Origin: Gracilariopsis chorda
Lineage: Eukaryota > Rhodophyta > Florideophyceae > Gracilariales > Gracilariaceae
DNA length: 64,000 bases
Direction of reading: 5' to 3'
NCBI GenBank assembly: GCA_003194525.1
Contig: NBIV01000217.1
Location: 1-64,000, forward strand
Within the stretch, counting starts at the first letter, position 1; each line of letters opens with the position of its first letter. The notes beneath the pieces are model-generated. The model had not been told where the DNA came from. It searched no databases and saw nothing but the letters and a program-made list of their open reading frames with translations. This document shows, piece by piece, positions 19,630-29,656 of the stretch. The position numbers and the translations under genes are program-made.

Positions 19630-20636
19630 GCTTCTGCAAGGAAAGGTTCGCGCTCAAGTAGTTATTGACCGGGGCGGGGAGGAAGAGGGGAGCTTTCGGC
19701 GACACTGGGCCGGGCAAACGCGGGATCTCACAAAGGTAAACAGTGCGGACGAAAACGCTTGTAAATGTGGCGATGGAAATTGGCTAAGCGTTCAAGAAGT
19801 GTGACCGTAAATTTCGAGGAAGACAGAGTTCACTTTTATTTGAGAACAGAGAACAACAAGCACGGATGAAGACCCTTGTAATCGTCTTTGTTGCGCTGAG
19901 AGGGTCGGTTTGGAATACGTACAAGCGTACCTTGGCAAAAGGGAGAGTGGTGAGATAGGGCGCTGGAGTGGGTTGGTTGGATGTGAGTGGCAATGAATTG
20001 GCACTTGATGATACTTGGATCTATGCTTTTCTTTGCTCTTGAGATCTGAGCCACCAGACGTCGCTGGCTCCTGCAGGTTACAATTCAGAACACTTTGTTG
20101 TATGGCGAGTCGCTATTCAACAAAGTGTGCTGAGCGGCAGCCAATGGAATTGTAGAAAATGGACTAGATCTCATAAAGGGTTACTGGGCTAGGCTGAATC
20201 TACACATGGTACAGTAGGAAGTGTAGCGTTCCATTGTCCACGATTTTGCGGTCGCTCAAAGAGCGACCCCACGGAAGAGACACTTCGGAATCGTTCTATC
20301 AGATTTGTTTTTAAATTTTCGGTAAGTAAACATGAATTATTTTTAATTCTTTTCCCGGTGCAGTGCCAAAAACCCCTGTCCATGTCCATATGTAGACAGG
20401 GCCTGACGCAAGACGGCCGCCTCTGGTTGCACACCACCGGCACCACCCCTCCTTCCACGGCCCTCCCTGGCTTCTTCATCCGCCCCGTCACTTGCTGCTG
20501 TTAGCGCCGTGGCGGGGCGGTTGGTTGGGGCGGGGAGGGTGCGCGGGTTGTGCAGCAGCAGATCCGCCACACCATGCCATGGTGCAACATCAAGGTACCG
20601 ACGTTTGCAATCGTACACATGTCTAGCAAACAATGT
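19630..20636. other. Intergenic region with an imperfect hairpin
   Basis: No gene is supported. It holds the 5' flank of the N1 pseudogene and the 3' flank of the bZIP gene. An 11-bp inverted repeat, ACACTTTGTTG...CAACAAAGTGT (20090-20100 and 20118-20128), sits inside a wider imperfect one with TACAATTC...GAATTGTA arms. This is MITE-like but too short to assign. Confidence 0.4.
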
Positions 20637-22456
20637 TCACTTCTTTACTGTCGCTAACCACTGCTGTTCTACTGAATCGAGCCTCTTCCTTTCTTCCCAC
20701 TCTGCAGCATCCCAAGTGCTAGGTCGCAGAATCTCTGAGGATTCTTCACATTCACCGTGTTTGATCTTCGCATCTTTCAGTTGCCGAGAGAGCTTGTGGA
20801 TCTGCAAGTCTCTGTCCAAAACTTTCTCTTGGAGTTGCTTCACCTGGTTCAAAATCTTCGACTCCTGTTGGATGCGATCCCGCACTGTTCGCAACTGGCT
20901 GAGTGGCATCAGTGCATTCTCCTTGGAAAGTGCTTCCACGCGCCGCTCAAGCTCTTTGATGTGCTGTTTCTTACGTTCGCGACTTGCAGCAGCATTTTGG
21001 CGGTTACGTTCGGCACGCATTGCCTTCTTTGCGTCATGATCTTGTTCTCCGTCGGGCCCTTGATCTGACGCGAAAACCTGTTGTGCAGATATCTGTTCGT
21101 CTTGTTCCACCTTGAGTTGCATAGGTACCACATCCACAGGAGTGGCAACATTGGCAGGGTGCACAGCTGTGGAATTACCGGCAACAGCGGTTGGAACATG
21201 ACGCTGCACAGCATTACGACCAGTCAACGGCTGGGCAGGGTTAGACTGGTTCGACGTTAGCGATGACGACGATGGCCGCTTGGTAAGCACGGAGGGTGGC
21301 ACGGTGTTGGCAGGTGCATTTGGTGCACGCTTCACTGCAGGGCTCGGGCGTTTCTGCCTGGTAACTCGCGATGGCGGTGTTTGCGGTTGTAAAGGAACCT
21401 GTGGCGGCGCCATAGTGGGCGCCACAGTAGATACCACCACGCGTGGAACAGGCGAACGCGAGCCAAGATAAGTCTGCGGTGTGGCCGACGCTCGCAGTTG
21501 CATTGAGCGTTGATGTGTATACGTTAGTGAAGGTGCACGTTGAGGGAAGCTTTTGGGCTGCATCGGATAAGCTGCATAGTGCGGATTAGTTGCGGAGCAG
21601 AGGTTATTTGCAGCGGCTGCGGCGGCAGCTGCAGCACCGGCCACAGCGGCGACTGCGGCGGCACTGTTCGGTTGCAGTGACGTCGACGTTGGCATAGCGC
21701 TACTGAGCCGGGCTGATGGTGGGAAATAACAGGGTTGCATGCTCATTTGGGAGTTGAGCTGTGGAACGTTTGACATGGCTCGAGCTTGTCGCAAAACTGC
21801 CATAAGCGCGGGATTCGGAACGGAAACCGGAATATGAGCGGAGGGCTTGGTGGGGGCTGCGGTGGAGTGCTTGAGATGCGGAACTGAGCGAGAAACGGGC
21901 GCAGTTGCATTTGCGCTGAAGTTTTGTAAAGCGGTAATCGGCACGGAAATGGCAGGCACAGAGGCTGGAGGCATGGAGGCAAAAGGGACGGAAGCCACGG
22001 GTAAGGAATTAACGCCGGGCACGGAAGCGACGACAGGCACGGCAGTGGCGGGGGCAGAGGCTGGCGGAGTGAAGGCTGGAACAGAGCTGATGGTTTGCAC
22101 GTCTTCGTCGAGATTAAGTGGAGAGTTGGCCGGAAGTGAATTAGAAGTGGCAGGGACGGATGGGTCGGCGACCTGTGGGAATTGGGGTGTTACAGCAGGA
22201 AAAACGGCAGGTGAGGGGTTAGAGAGTTGGTTGCGGTCTTGAGCAAGAAGACCCGAGTAGACTTGTGGGGTGTGGCATTTGACGTAGTCTAGGAGCTCGG
22301 GGTTTATTTCGTTGAGCAGGTCTGGTGTGGAGACGTCACCGAGGTCGAAGGCGAGGGCGGGGTTGAGTTAGTGGGCGTGGCGGCAGAGAAGACGTCAAAA
22401 GGCTGCGAAGAAGGGACGGGGGCTGAGGTGGTGATTGCTAATTGCATGGGATCCAT
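20637..22456 (-). CDS. bZIP transcription factor
   Basis: The main frame runs from 22367 (after an in-frame TAA at 22370-22368) to TGA at 20637. It contains an N-terminal acidic-hydrophobic stretch (FDLGDVSTPDLLNEINPELL), long Ala/Pro/Val/Ser-rich low-complexity sequence and a C-terminal bZIP. The basic region RAERNRQNAAASRERKKQ has the conserved N...R spacing and runs into a leucine zipper (LERRVEALSKENALM). It probably binds DNA as a dimer in the nucleus. The problem is the start: the only good upstream ATGs (22456 and 22447) are in another frame and overlap this one by about 60 bp. A small intron, a one-base sequence error or a true overlapping upstream ORF could explain this. The first ATG in the main frame lies after the acidic part. 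Confidence 0.8.
22304..22456 (-). CDS. Upstream overlapping ORF or out-of-frame 5' exon of bZIP gene
   Basis: ATG 22456 starts MDPMQLAITTSAPVPSSQPF and stops at TAA 22304, giving 50 codons. It overlaps the bZIP frame by about 60 bp in a different phase. It may be the real N-terminus joined by splicing or a corrected indel, or a regulatory upstream ORF like the overlapping uORF of ATF4. Sequence alone does not decide. Confidence 0.4.
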   Translation of the reverse strand: MDPMQLAITTSAPVPSSQPFDVFSAATPTNSTPPSPSTSVTSPHQTCSTK

Positions 22457-23053
22457 GGCGTATTGAGGACGGCGGACATGTTGTTGGTGAGGAAGAAACG
22501 GTGTTAGGGAGTGAGGAAATGGTGGGGTGAGGGAGAAACGGTGTAAGGGAGTAGGGGGGCGGGGCTGGTGAGCTCAAGAAGGGGTGGTGGGGGCAGTGGA
22601 ACTTGGAGAGCGGGGTGGGAAGAAGCAAGGGTGAAGGTGGTCCTCCTGGCGGCAACGGTGATGTTGGCGGTACGTTGGTGTTTATTTATGCGGAGGCCCG
22701 GGGGGACAGCGGCGAGGTGGAGGGGTTGAGGCCACACGCGGACGATGATTGGCTGTGCTGCTTTGCAATTCATTAGAGGTGCGCGGAGCGCGGCCGCGGC
22801 GCCAATGGCGTTGGGAGTTGGCGAGTGTGTTAGAAGTACGCCGCTGCGATAGTGGCCAGACGCGGCTCCGAGCGCTGCGACTGGCTGAGCAGCGCGTCGC
22901 AGATATTTGCCTTTCGTGCGCTTGCTACATCGCAATCGCGGAACGACGGGGGAGCAGGGGGAGCGGGGGGAGCGGGGGGGGGGGGAGAGGGGGGGCCGCC
23001 ATCATCCTTTCGAAAAAGTTCTAAGTTGCGATGCCTTCCATTTGTACGCTACT
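22457..23053. other. bZIP 5' region with a long G-rich tract
   Basis: This is intergenic between the bZIP start and the Rab7-like stop. Bases 22950-22997 contain several runs of 5-12 G separated by AGC or AGA, able to form a G-quadruplex on the + strand. No gene is supported. Confidence 0.5.
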
Positions 23054-23114
23054 CTAACAAGCGCATCCGTCCTCCGTAGCCTTTCCATAGATGTCGACCG
23101 TGTTGTCTGGAATG

Positions 23115-23261
23115 CTGTTCCAGTCCAATCCGCGGCCAGAGGAAGAACACAAAAGAACAAAAAAAAACACAAACAAAAGTCAGCATCCCCGTTTGAAGCA
23201 CGAACAAGTCTGCGGCGCCTGGCTGGCGTGCCAAAAGCACACCTGACATAAGCACACATAC
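23115..23261 (-). other. Spliceosomal intron 2 of Rab7-like fragment (147 nt)
   Basis: It starts GTATGT and ends GAACAG with a long T-rich stretch before the end. Splicing joins AT to C as an Ile codon, giving EQEDD-I-IPDNTVDIYG in frame with the CxC tail. Confidence 0.65.
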
Positions 23262-23416
23262 ATGTCGTCTTCTTGTTCCCCTCTTCTCAATGCAGCGCGA
23301 GCCACCGCTCCGAATGCTGTTTCCACGTTGATGTCCTCCATCGCGCTCGTTTCGAACCGCAGCAACGGGTTCACCCGGTTGGCCGCACACCACTCAATCG
23401 CTTTCTTCCTCGAACC

Positions 23417-23498
23417 CTAACAACAACGTCAGTGTCTATGAACGGCTTCTTAACGTGCCAACAGCTGCGTTGAAACAAAACGAAAGGGAGACACGTAC
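23417..23498 (-). other. Spliceosomal intron 1 of Rab7-like fragment (82 nt)
   Basis: It starts GTACGT and ends GTTGTTAG. Removing it joins RARK to GSRKKAIEWC in frame. Confidence 0.7.
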
Positions 23499-23689
23499 CT
23501 TTCTTGCTCGATCCACCACGTCAACCTTGTCTCCTCCCCTTATTGGCTGCTGCTGCATGTTGACTGCCGCTGCTGCCAAGTGGCTGGCACTACAGTGGGT
23601 GAAGCAGAAATTACCAGTTGGCCTTCTGGTCAAATATGAGCCAATAATTATAGGCCAAGTCGCTCAAATTTGGCCGGCTGTATTTCAGA

Positions 23690-23736
23690 TTTGGCGATCA
23701 GAATGGATCCTCCGTGTGTCCATTCTGATCGCCAAA
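23690..23736. repeat. Perfect 18-bp inverted repeat with 11-nt loop
   Basis: Arms TTTGGCGATCAGAATGGA (23690-23707) and its exact reverse complement (23719-23736) enclose TCCTCCGTGTG. It lies just before the decayed Harbinger copy and may be a MITE tip or transposon end. Confidence 0.8.
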
Positions 23737-23775
23737 CCGTCCGCCAAACCTCCTTAAAACGAAATTCAACCGAGA

Positions 23776-24905
23776 ATGCACTCAAGACCTCAGAGAGTCG
23801 CGGTAGCGGTTTGTGTACCTTTGTACTCAACTACTCTGGCGTCCTCACACATTTTATTCAAACACCGCAACCACAAAAATCGCTCACAAATCTTTGCTCA
23901 CTACACCCGCCATGGTTTTATACATTCTAACTTAAGCCACCAACTGACACCATGTCAGCGCATTCTAGCTCATAACACAGATAATGAGTTAATCATTACT
24001 GACTTTACCCAACAAGTTGTACTGAATGAAATATTATCTCTTTTTGTTATGGCTCAAACACATTGCAATTTAGTGAATTTGTATCGTCGAAAACAGTCAA
24101 GAAAATGTCACAAATTTCTTATGAAGTCCTTAGGTCATTTGAATACGTCTTTCTACTACATAATAACATCAGAAACAGTCTATCAGTGGCGTATTTTCTT
24201 TAGCGTACCCAATTCTTCCCTTAGCGTGTAGATTGACTGTGCATTACATTTAATTCTTAAAGCTAAAACGCCAGATCTAGAAAAGAGTTTTGGCGCATGT
24301 TCGCCCTTTTCTGAGAACAATAGAGCCACCTACTTCATTTCCTTGAGACAACAGACATTTCGGTCGGTTTATTAAAGGCATTTTTGCAATAAGCGATGGA
24401 ATCCGTTTCAAATGTCATGAGTAAGGTGATGCTAACCAGCCAAATGCTTACTTGGAAGGGTACCCGGTACAAGTGGAAATCACGAATCAGTTCGTTTTCA
24501 ACTTCTTTGGAGAGATCATCCGCGCCGCGATAAGCTTTCCAGAAAGCTGCCACGACACAAAATTCGCGAGTTCCTCCAGTCTATACTATCCAAAACTCTC
24601 AGGAAATATGACGCCTCCCGGTACGGCTATCCTCTGTGATTCTGCATTTGCTAATAGTATAAAATGCAATAATGGTAAGATTGTTCCGGCATGAAAGACA
24701 AACGAGTCACCCGACATTCCGGAGTCTGAAGAACTCGCAGCTATGAACATCATTCTGCGGCTTATAATGCCAAGCGAAAGGCAAAGTTCTGAGTGGTATA
24801 TAAGGCCTATCAAAGGTCCCTTCGCGCGACTGAAATAAGTGCTGGCAACAGAATTGAAGTGAAGTTCCATAATGATCGAGCTGTTTGTGCCTTTACTTAA
24901 CTTAT
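23776..24905 (+). pseudogene. Decayed Harbinger-like transposase, copy H1b
   Basis: This diverged copy of the transposase at 4241-5446 is in the opposite orientation. The first frame gives LTPCQRILAHNTDNELIITD and ends NSSLSV followed by TAG 24229-24231, the same position as the TAG of H1a. Beyond it lie GRFIKGIFAISDGIRFKC (first Asp), stop 24420, EITNQFVFNFFGEIIRAAI, ESCHDTKFASSSSLYY, TAILCDSAF (second Asp), stop 24692 where H1a has Arg, and RQSSEWYIRPIKGPFARLK (Glu). Many lesions make it clearly dead. The matching accessory gene was not found downstream. Confidence 0.75.
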
Positions 24906-25139
24906 GAACCCATACTATGGGTAGGAAACAAATCGAAAACACATAACGTTCGTCTACGCAGTGAATGCGGGACGCCCTAGGGAGTCAAATGCGCAAATCA
25001 GGGCGGAGCGAGTTGCAACGCGCCATTCGCTAGCATGGCAAGAGCCATGCGAGTATGGGCTTGAAAACCATGGTGAAAAGAAGGTCGGTTCTGTTACTGC
25101 GGTTCTTCTCTCTGCCCCGTAGCATAGATCTTTCCCACT
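24906..25139. other. Spacer between Harbinger relic and LTR
   Basis: No gene or known repeat is recognised. It may be the remaining end of the Harbinger copy. Confidence 0.4.
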
Positions 25140-25936
25140 TGTAGTGCAATGCCCGGATGCAGGAGTGCACCGAAAGATGTTCGGGATCCTTCCTCGTTAG
25201 AGATGAGCGCAGTTGGGTAGAGCCCTCCCAGAAGTGGCACGACTCTGTCGGGTGGTAAGGCCGAGGCCACCCGTCGCGACTTGCGCAGGGTTGTTGAGGC
25301 AAGAATCGGGTATCTGCAGGAGCGGTTTATGGGGGTGGTCGTCTTCTAGAGAGGTGAAGTTTCCACGTTAGTGACACGCACGAACACGAGCCGTGGGTAG
25401 CGGGAAAGCCACCCTTTAAAGGGAAAAGAGAAGGGGGAGTTGAGTCACGAGTGTGGTGACGAAGACTAACGGCAGTGCCGGTAAATAAACATTATACAAG
25501 GCGAACACGAAGAAAATTGGAGTAACAATCCGAATACTCGGGTTCTTTAGATAGGCAAGGGGGTTAGACTTCCCGTATGCGACGGTGCTTCCCTCCAAAG
25601 AGGAGTAGAGAACACGCGAAGGCGGTGAGGTCTAGAGCCAATTCCCCAGGTTAGGGTCCCTTGTTGGGGAAGTTTTACTTGTGCGACGGCAACCCGCCGG
25701 CGCACTAAGTACTAACCATCCCAGAAATGGGTGTAAAAATAATAAATAGAATTAACTAAATTACTTCACTTTGGTGGTTCATGCCCACTACTGTGGCCAA
25801 CCACCAATTGACTCTTCCGTGTCCCACGTGTCAAATCCACTATTAGTGGTCGTATTTCATGCAATGACTACATTACCGAAACATTCAGGAGATGAACCAA
25901 GTACCAAGAATCCCTCTCTGAGGGCATTGCACTTCA
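25140..25936 (+). repeat. LTR-like element L1 (797 bp)
   Basis: It begins TGTAGTGCAAT and ends ATTGCACTTCA, an 11-bp nearly perfect terminal inverted repeat with TG...CA ends. It is related along its length to 27611-28514, clearest in the first ~150 bp and in the last ~350 bp, which holds AATAATAAATAGAATTAAC. The flanks (CCACT before, TCAAC after) do not match, so it is either a solo LTR with lost duplication or the 5' LTR of the copia element that follows, with gag deleted. No clear primer-binding site follows it. Confidence 0.6.
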
Positions 25937-25967
25937 TCAACGGCAAAATATTGCACAAAACCTCAGC

Positions 25968-27322
25968 TCACACAGCACGCACGTTCTCTCGCTCCTGCCA
26001 TAAACGAACATTACCTCTCTCACCGACTCCTCGTCCCACGGGCGAGCCTTCCACGACAAGAAGTCCACCTCTACCCACCGGCAAGTCGAAAGCTCCACCC
26101 ATATCCCCCACGCACTCCCACGAGGTCCCCACCCCTACCCCCCACAGTCTATCAAACCCCATCAAAGCACGACACAACAGCATACTACAACTGGAAGCCC
26201 ATAAATGGCACCTGAAACTCAACCATACCAATCCGGGCAAATTACACCTCACGGCCGCCAAACGCCTAATACCCACCATGCCATCGCAACTACCCAGTGA
26301 CATCAAACTCAACTGCAGTGCGTGCGACCACGCTAAGCTTTACCCCTCGCCACACAAAAGAAAACAGCACGCTTACCCCAGGGGCTTACGTCAGCTCAGA
26401 CACGTGCGGCCCTGTGAAACCCACCTCGGCACACGGCAACAACCACATATTACTGATCGTATGTGCATCCAGCAAGTTCGCGTTCGCGTATTTTGTGCGG
26501 GAACGCAAACAAATCCCTCCATATATAGATCAAACTCTGCATCATATCCGACATGGCATTCACCATCCCATTCAGCACTTTCGCAGCGACAACGCAAAAG
26601 AATACCAATCCACAATAATGCACCAAATATATAACAAGCACGGAGTACAACTCCATCTCCGCACACCACACCAACCTCAAGAAAATGGCATAGCCGAACA
26701 ATTAAATCGCACCATCATGGAATTGGTACGTGCACTACTCAAGACGGCGGGCCTAGATGATACGTATTGGAAAGATGCCGCACGCGACACAGTCTTCAAA
26801 TACAATTTGCTGCACCACGACGCTACCAACAGCTCACCCCACGCCCTGTGGTACCACCACACCCCAACCCTCAAGCACATATACACATTCGGCCAAGTGG
26901 GCACCATCCCCGTGTATGGACCCAAAAAGAAGTTAAAACCTCGGGCCGATCCTGCCCGATATATGTATGCCACTTCATTAACCCAGATAGTGGTTCTGAA
27001 TCTCCGAACACGTCAATACCAGAACATACGAGCCAGCAACTTCCATCCGTACTCCACACACACCGACCCCACTGCCACAGCACCTAGGGCATTTATTGCA
27101 CGCAAACCTCACAAACAAGCCATCCCTCTTGAGATCACCATGGACACCGCACCACCTGCCAATCTAGCGCAAGCTCGCATGCATCCCGACGGACAGGCCT
27201 GGCAACAGGCCCATGACGCCGAACTGGACAACCTTGACAATCACAGCAGCATCAAATGGTTGCCAGCTCATCACCGGCCACCACTCGAAGCAGTCATACC
27301 GCTCATGATGCGATACAGGTAA
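25968..27322 (+). pseudogene. Copia integrase remnant
   Basis: The first frame (to 26634) shows a GAG-pre-integrase finger: WHLKLNHTNPGKLHLTAAK and LNCSACDHAK. A frameshift near 26350 moves to the frame ending at 27322: GAYVSSDTCGPVKP (first catalytic Asp), IQHFRSDNAKEYQS (second Asp), HQPQENGIAEQLNRTI (Glu), then YWKDAARDTVFKYNLL and the PDGQAWQQAHDAELDNL link to the RT. The three acidic residues persist, but the reading frame does not. Confidence 0.75.
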
Positions 27323-27610
27323 AACAGGCCGCCCAAGAACACATAATAGAACGCAAGGCCCACTGCAATTTGCACGGCGATCTAATGAAGCCCTAATTCC
27401 ACTACCTCCCACAGCACACGAAAAAATATACCGCGGACCGCACGACACAACGCATGATCATAGAATTACACGCCTTACTCCAACTACCCCTGGAACATTT
27501 TGAAATTTAGTCCACCTACCTTCACGAGCACTATCAACACGATCAGCCTATATATGTTAAACAAATGCAAAAATTTTAACGGCAATTACAAGCATTCCGG
27601 CCAATACGGC
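27323..27610 (+). pseudogene. Copia reverse transcriptase, 5' part
   Basis: Frame-shifted pieces read AAQEHIIERKAHCNLHGD, LHALLQLPLEHF, HQDQPIYVKQM-like and FNGNYKHSGQYG. This is the early RT of copia elements up to the point where the solo LTR is inserted. Confidence 0.6.
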
Positions 27611-28514
27611 TGTAGTGCAATACCCGCAAGCGGGACAACACACGAAGACGTTCGGAATCTTCCTCTCACGAGGGTAACACAGCGAACGGAGCCTCTCCGG
27701 ATGAGCACGACGAAGTCGGGTTGTAAAGCCGAGGCTCACCCTAACGCCAAGCGGGGAGAGTTGAAACGGTAGGATTAGGATCACCACGAATGGGAAAACA
27801 GCCCTTCCAAGAAGTACGAGTCCACGTAAGTGGGGGAAGACGTCACGGGATACCGGCACGAGAGACACGCGTCAGCGGTGACGAGCAACCACACAAAGGG
27901 GTAGGAACCACGAGAGTGGGGTAAGGGAAATACGGGGGATGCCCGATTGGGGGCGACGGGGGTGTAGGCCAACGGGACCACGGAAAAAGGTACAAAGGAA
28001 CCCTATACAGCGGCGAGAACACGGCGGTGTTGAATTAAGTGACAAGTGCCCAAGGCGGTGATACTCCTAGTGACGCAGGGTGGATAGGTCTACCGTTAGT
28101 AACGCGGCTTTACCTCCGAGGAGTGTAGAAGACTCGCGAAAGCGGAAAAGACTTAGAGCCAAGAATCCTGGTTGGGGAAGTTTACTCAGTGTCAGGGCGA
28201 GGTCGCCGAGCCACTATATAGTGTAGTAATCTCCCTACTGTAGCGTAGATAAATAATAAATAATAAATATAAGTTAACTAAATGTCCACACCGTGGTGCC
28301 AACCTCCTCTTGACTATCCGTGTCACACGTGGTCCACTCACGCCTTGGGCGGCACACGGCGCATGCACAGGTGTGCACCTGGCGCACAGCGCAGATCCGC
28401 TGAGGGCTGAGACACCCGTTAATAGCGGTAGTAATCATAAACACGCGAAAGCGTCAAAAAAACACCAAGTCCACAGGGCATCGCTGAGTCTTCCTCCCTG
28501 AGGATTGCACTTCA
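27611..28514 (+). repeat. Solo LTR L2 inserted in copia RT, 5-bp target duplication
   Basis: Ends are TGTAGTGCAAT and ATTGCACTTCA, flanked by ACGGC on both sides (27606-27610 and 28515-28519). Removing it with one ACGGC restores the frame across the junction (QYG-EPIGNLYGSP). A 5-bp duplication and TG...CA ends are hallmarks of LTR integration. Near the 3' part is a run of AATAAATAATAAATATAAG, a plausible polyadenylation/TATA region also present in L1. Confidence 0.8.
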
Positions 28515-29656
28515 ACGGCGAACCCATCGGCAACTTGTACGGATCACCTCCTGCAGCATACTACTATAAACACGGTCTCAAACAATTCCTTACAAGCATC
28601 GGCTTCAAGGCCTTCGAGCACGATCCGTGCCTCTATAGTCACTAAAACTACATCGGTTACATCGTCATCAGCACCACCATCGACGATTTCCTGTTCCAAG
28701 CTGCCCACCAATACCTTATACACAAGCTTTACACCCAACGGCTGCGCAAATACAAATTCAAATGACTGGGTACTCCGCGACGTTTCCTCAACTAGACCAT
28801 CACGCAGACCAAGGATGGGACACACCCCTCGCAACCCGATGCAATTGACGCGATCCTACACCAAACCGGGATGCAAAATTGCTACCCCACACAGACCGTT
28901 TACAACAACCTCACAGCCTTCGATCAACACCCCTCCACCAAACTACTCACAGCCGAAGAAGCAACGCGACATCGACAGGTTCTTGGTAAAATTCGTTATA
29001 TCACAGACAGTACCCGCCCTGACATTGCGCACGCCACTAATCGTCTCGCGCAACACATGTCTAAACCGCAACATCATCACAACCTCGCACTGACATTTCT
29101 GTTTCGCTATCTCAAGGGAACACGCACTCACGGCTTATTATACCCAACAGCAAAAACCAACGCACACACGAGAGCACCATTAACCGTATAAAGCAAGTCC
29201 TACTTCGCAAACGAAAAGAACCGCAAGTCAATAACAGGCACAGTCCACTTTATCAACTCCACAACTGTCTCCTGGGTCTCTAGAAAACAAAACATCGTAG
29301 CCCTCTCCACAACAGAAGCGGAGTACATTATGGCAACCGATGCAACGCGCCACACAACTTGGCTAACCAAACTTCTCAACGACGCCCATGCTCGCCTCAC
29401 CTACCCAACACCGCACCATGTGGATAACCCTTTTGCAATGCTGATAGCCCAAAATCAAGCGCCGAAGAAACAGCGCAAGTACATCCATCTACGGCATCAC
29501 TTTCTCCAACATCACATTGCGAATAACACCATCAGCATCCACCGCATTCTAACGACCGAAATGAAAGCAGATATCGTTATGAAGCCCTTGCATCGTGATC
29601 GGTTCACCTTCCTCCGCGCGGCGATAAGCATCGTTCCCCTTTCCACACAAAAATGA
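28515..29656 (+). pseudogene. Copia reverse transcriptase 3' part and RNase H
   Basis: It reads YGSPPAAYYYKHGLKQFLTS, EHDPCLYSH, stop, VISTTIDDFLFQA (the copia xxDD box), later GKIRYITDSTRPDIAHATNR and the RNase H motif VALSTTEAEYIMATDATRH, ending with ADIVMKPLHRDRFTFLRA. Several stops (near 28643, 28765 and 28795) show decay. The stop at 29656 is close to the normal end of copia pol. Confidence 0.75.

Larger units (their letters stand above)
23054..23562 (-). pseudogene. Rab7-like small GTPase, 3' part only, two introns
   Basis: Three exons can be read on the minus strand. Exon a ends at 23499 with GDKVDVVDRARK (degenerate G4 box: GDKVD for GNKxD). Exon b, 23416-23262, carries GSRKKAIEWC and FETSAMEDINVETAFG (G5 box ETSA). 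Exon c, 23114-23054, gives IPDNTVDIYGKATEDGCAC and the stop. The C-terminal CxC is the Rab geranylgeranylation signal, and INVETAF is Rab7-like. Upstream of exon a, G1-G3 are absent and the sequence is unrelated, so the gene is 5'-truncated. In intact form Rab7 controls late endosome/vacuole traffic. It could still be a chimeric transcript. Confidence 0.7.
25937..29656 (+). mobile_element. Ty1/copia retrotransposon, decayed, with nested solo LTR
   Basis: The order GAG-pre-integrase, integrase, reverse transcriptase, RNase H is that of copia elements. The RT is interrupted by the 904-bp solo LTR at 27611-28514. Frameshifts and stops occur throughout. Gag and the protease are absent or unrecognisable, and no 3' LTR was identified after 29656. 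Confidence 0.8.

Noticed and set aside
20757-22242. Several + strand frames across the bZIP gene
   Set aside because: They mirror the minus-strand bZIP coding sequence and contain no domain of their own.
25140-25936. Reading L1/L2 as group I or group II introns inside the copia element
   Set aside because: Considered because they interrupt coding sequence and contain strong hairpins. TG...CA ends, inverted termini, an exact 5-bp duplication around L2 and AATAAA-like motifs fit a solo LTR better.
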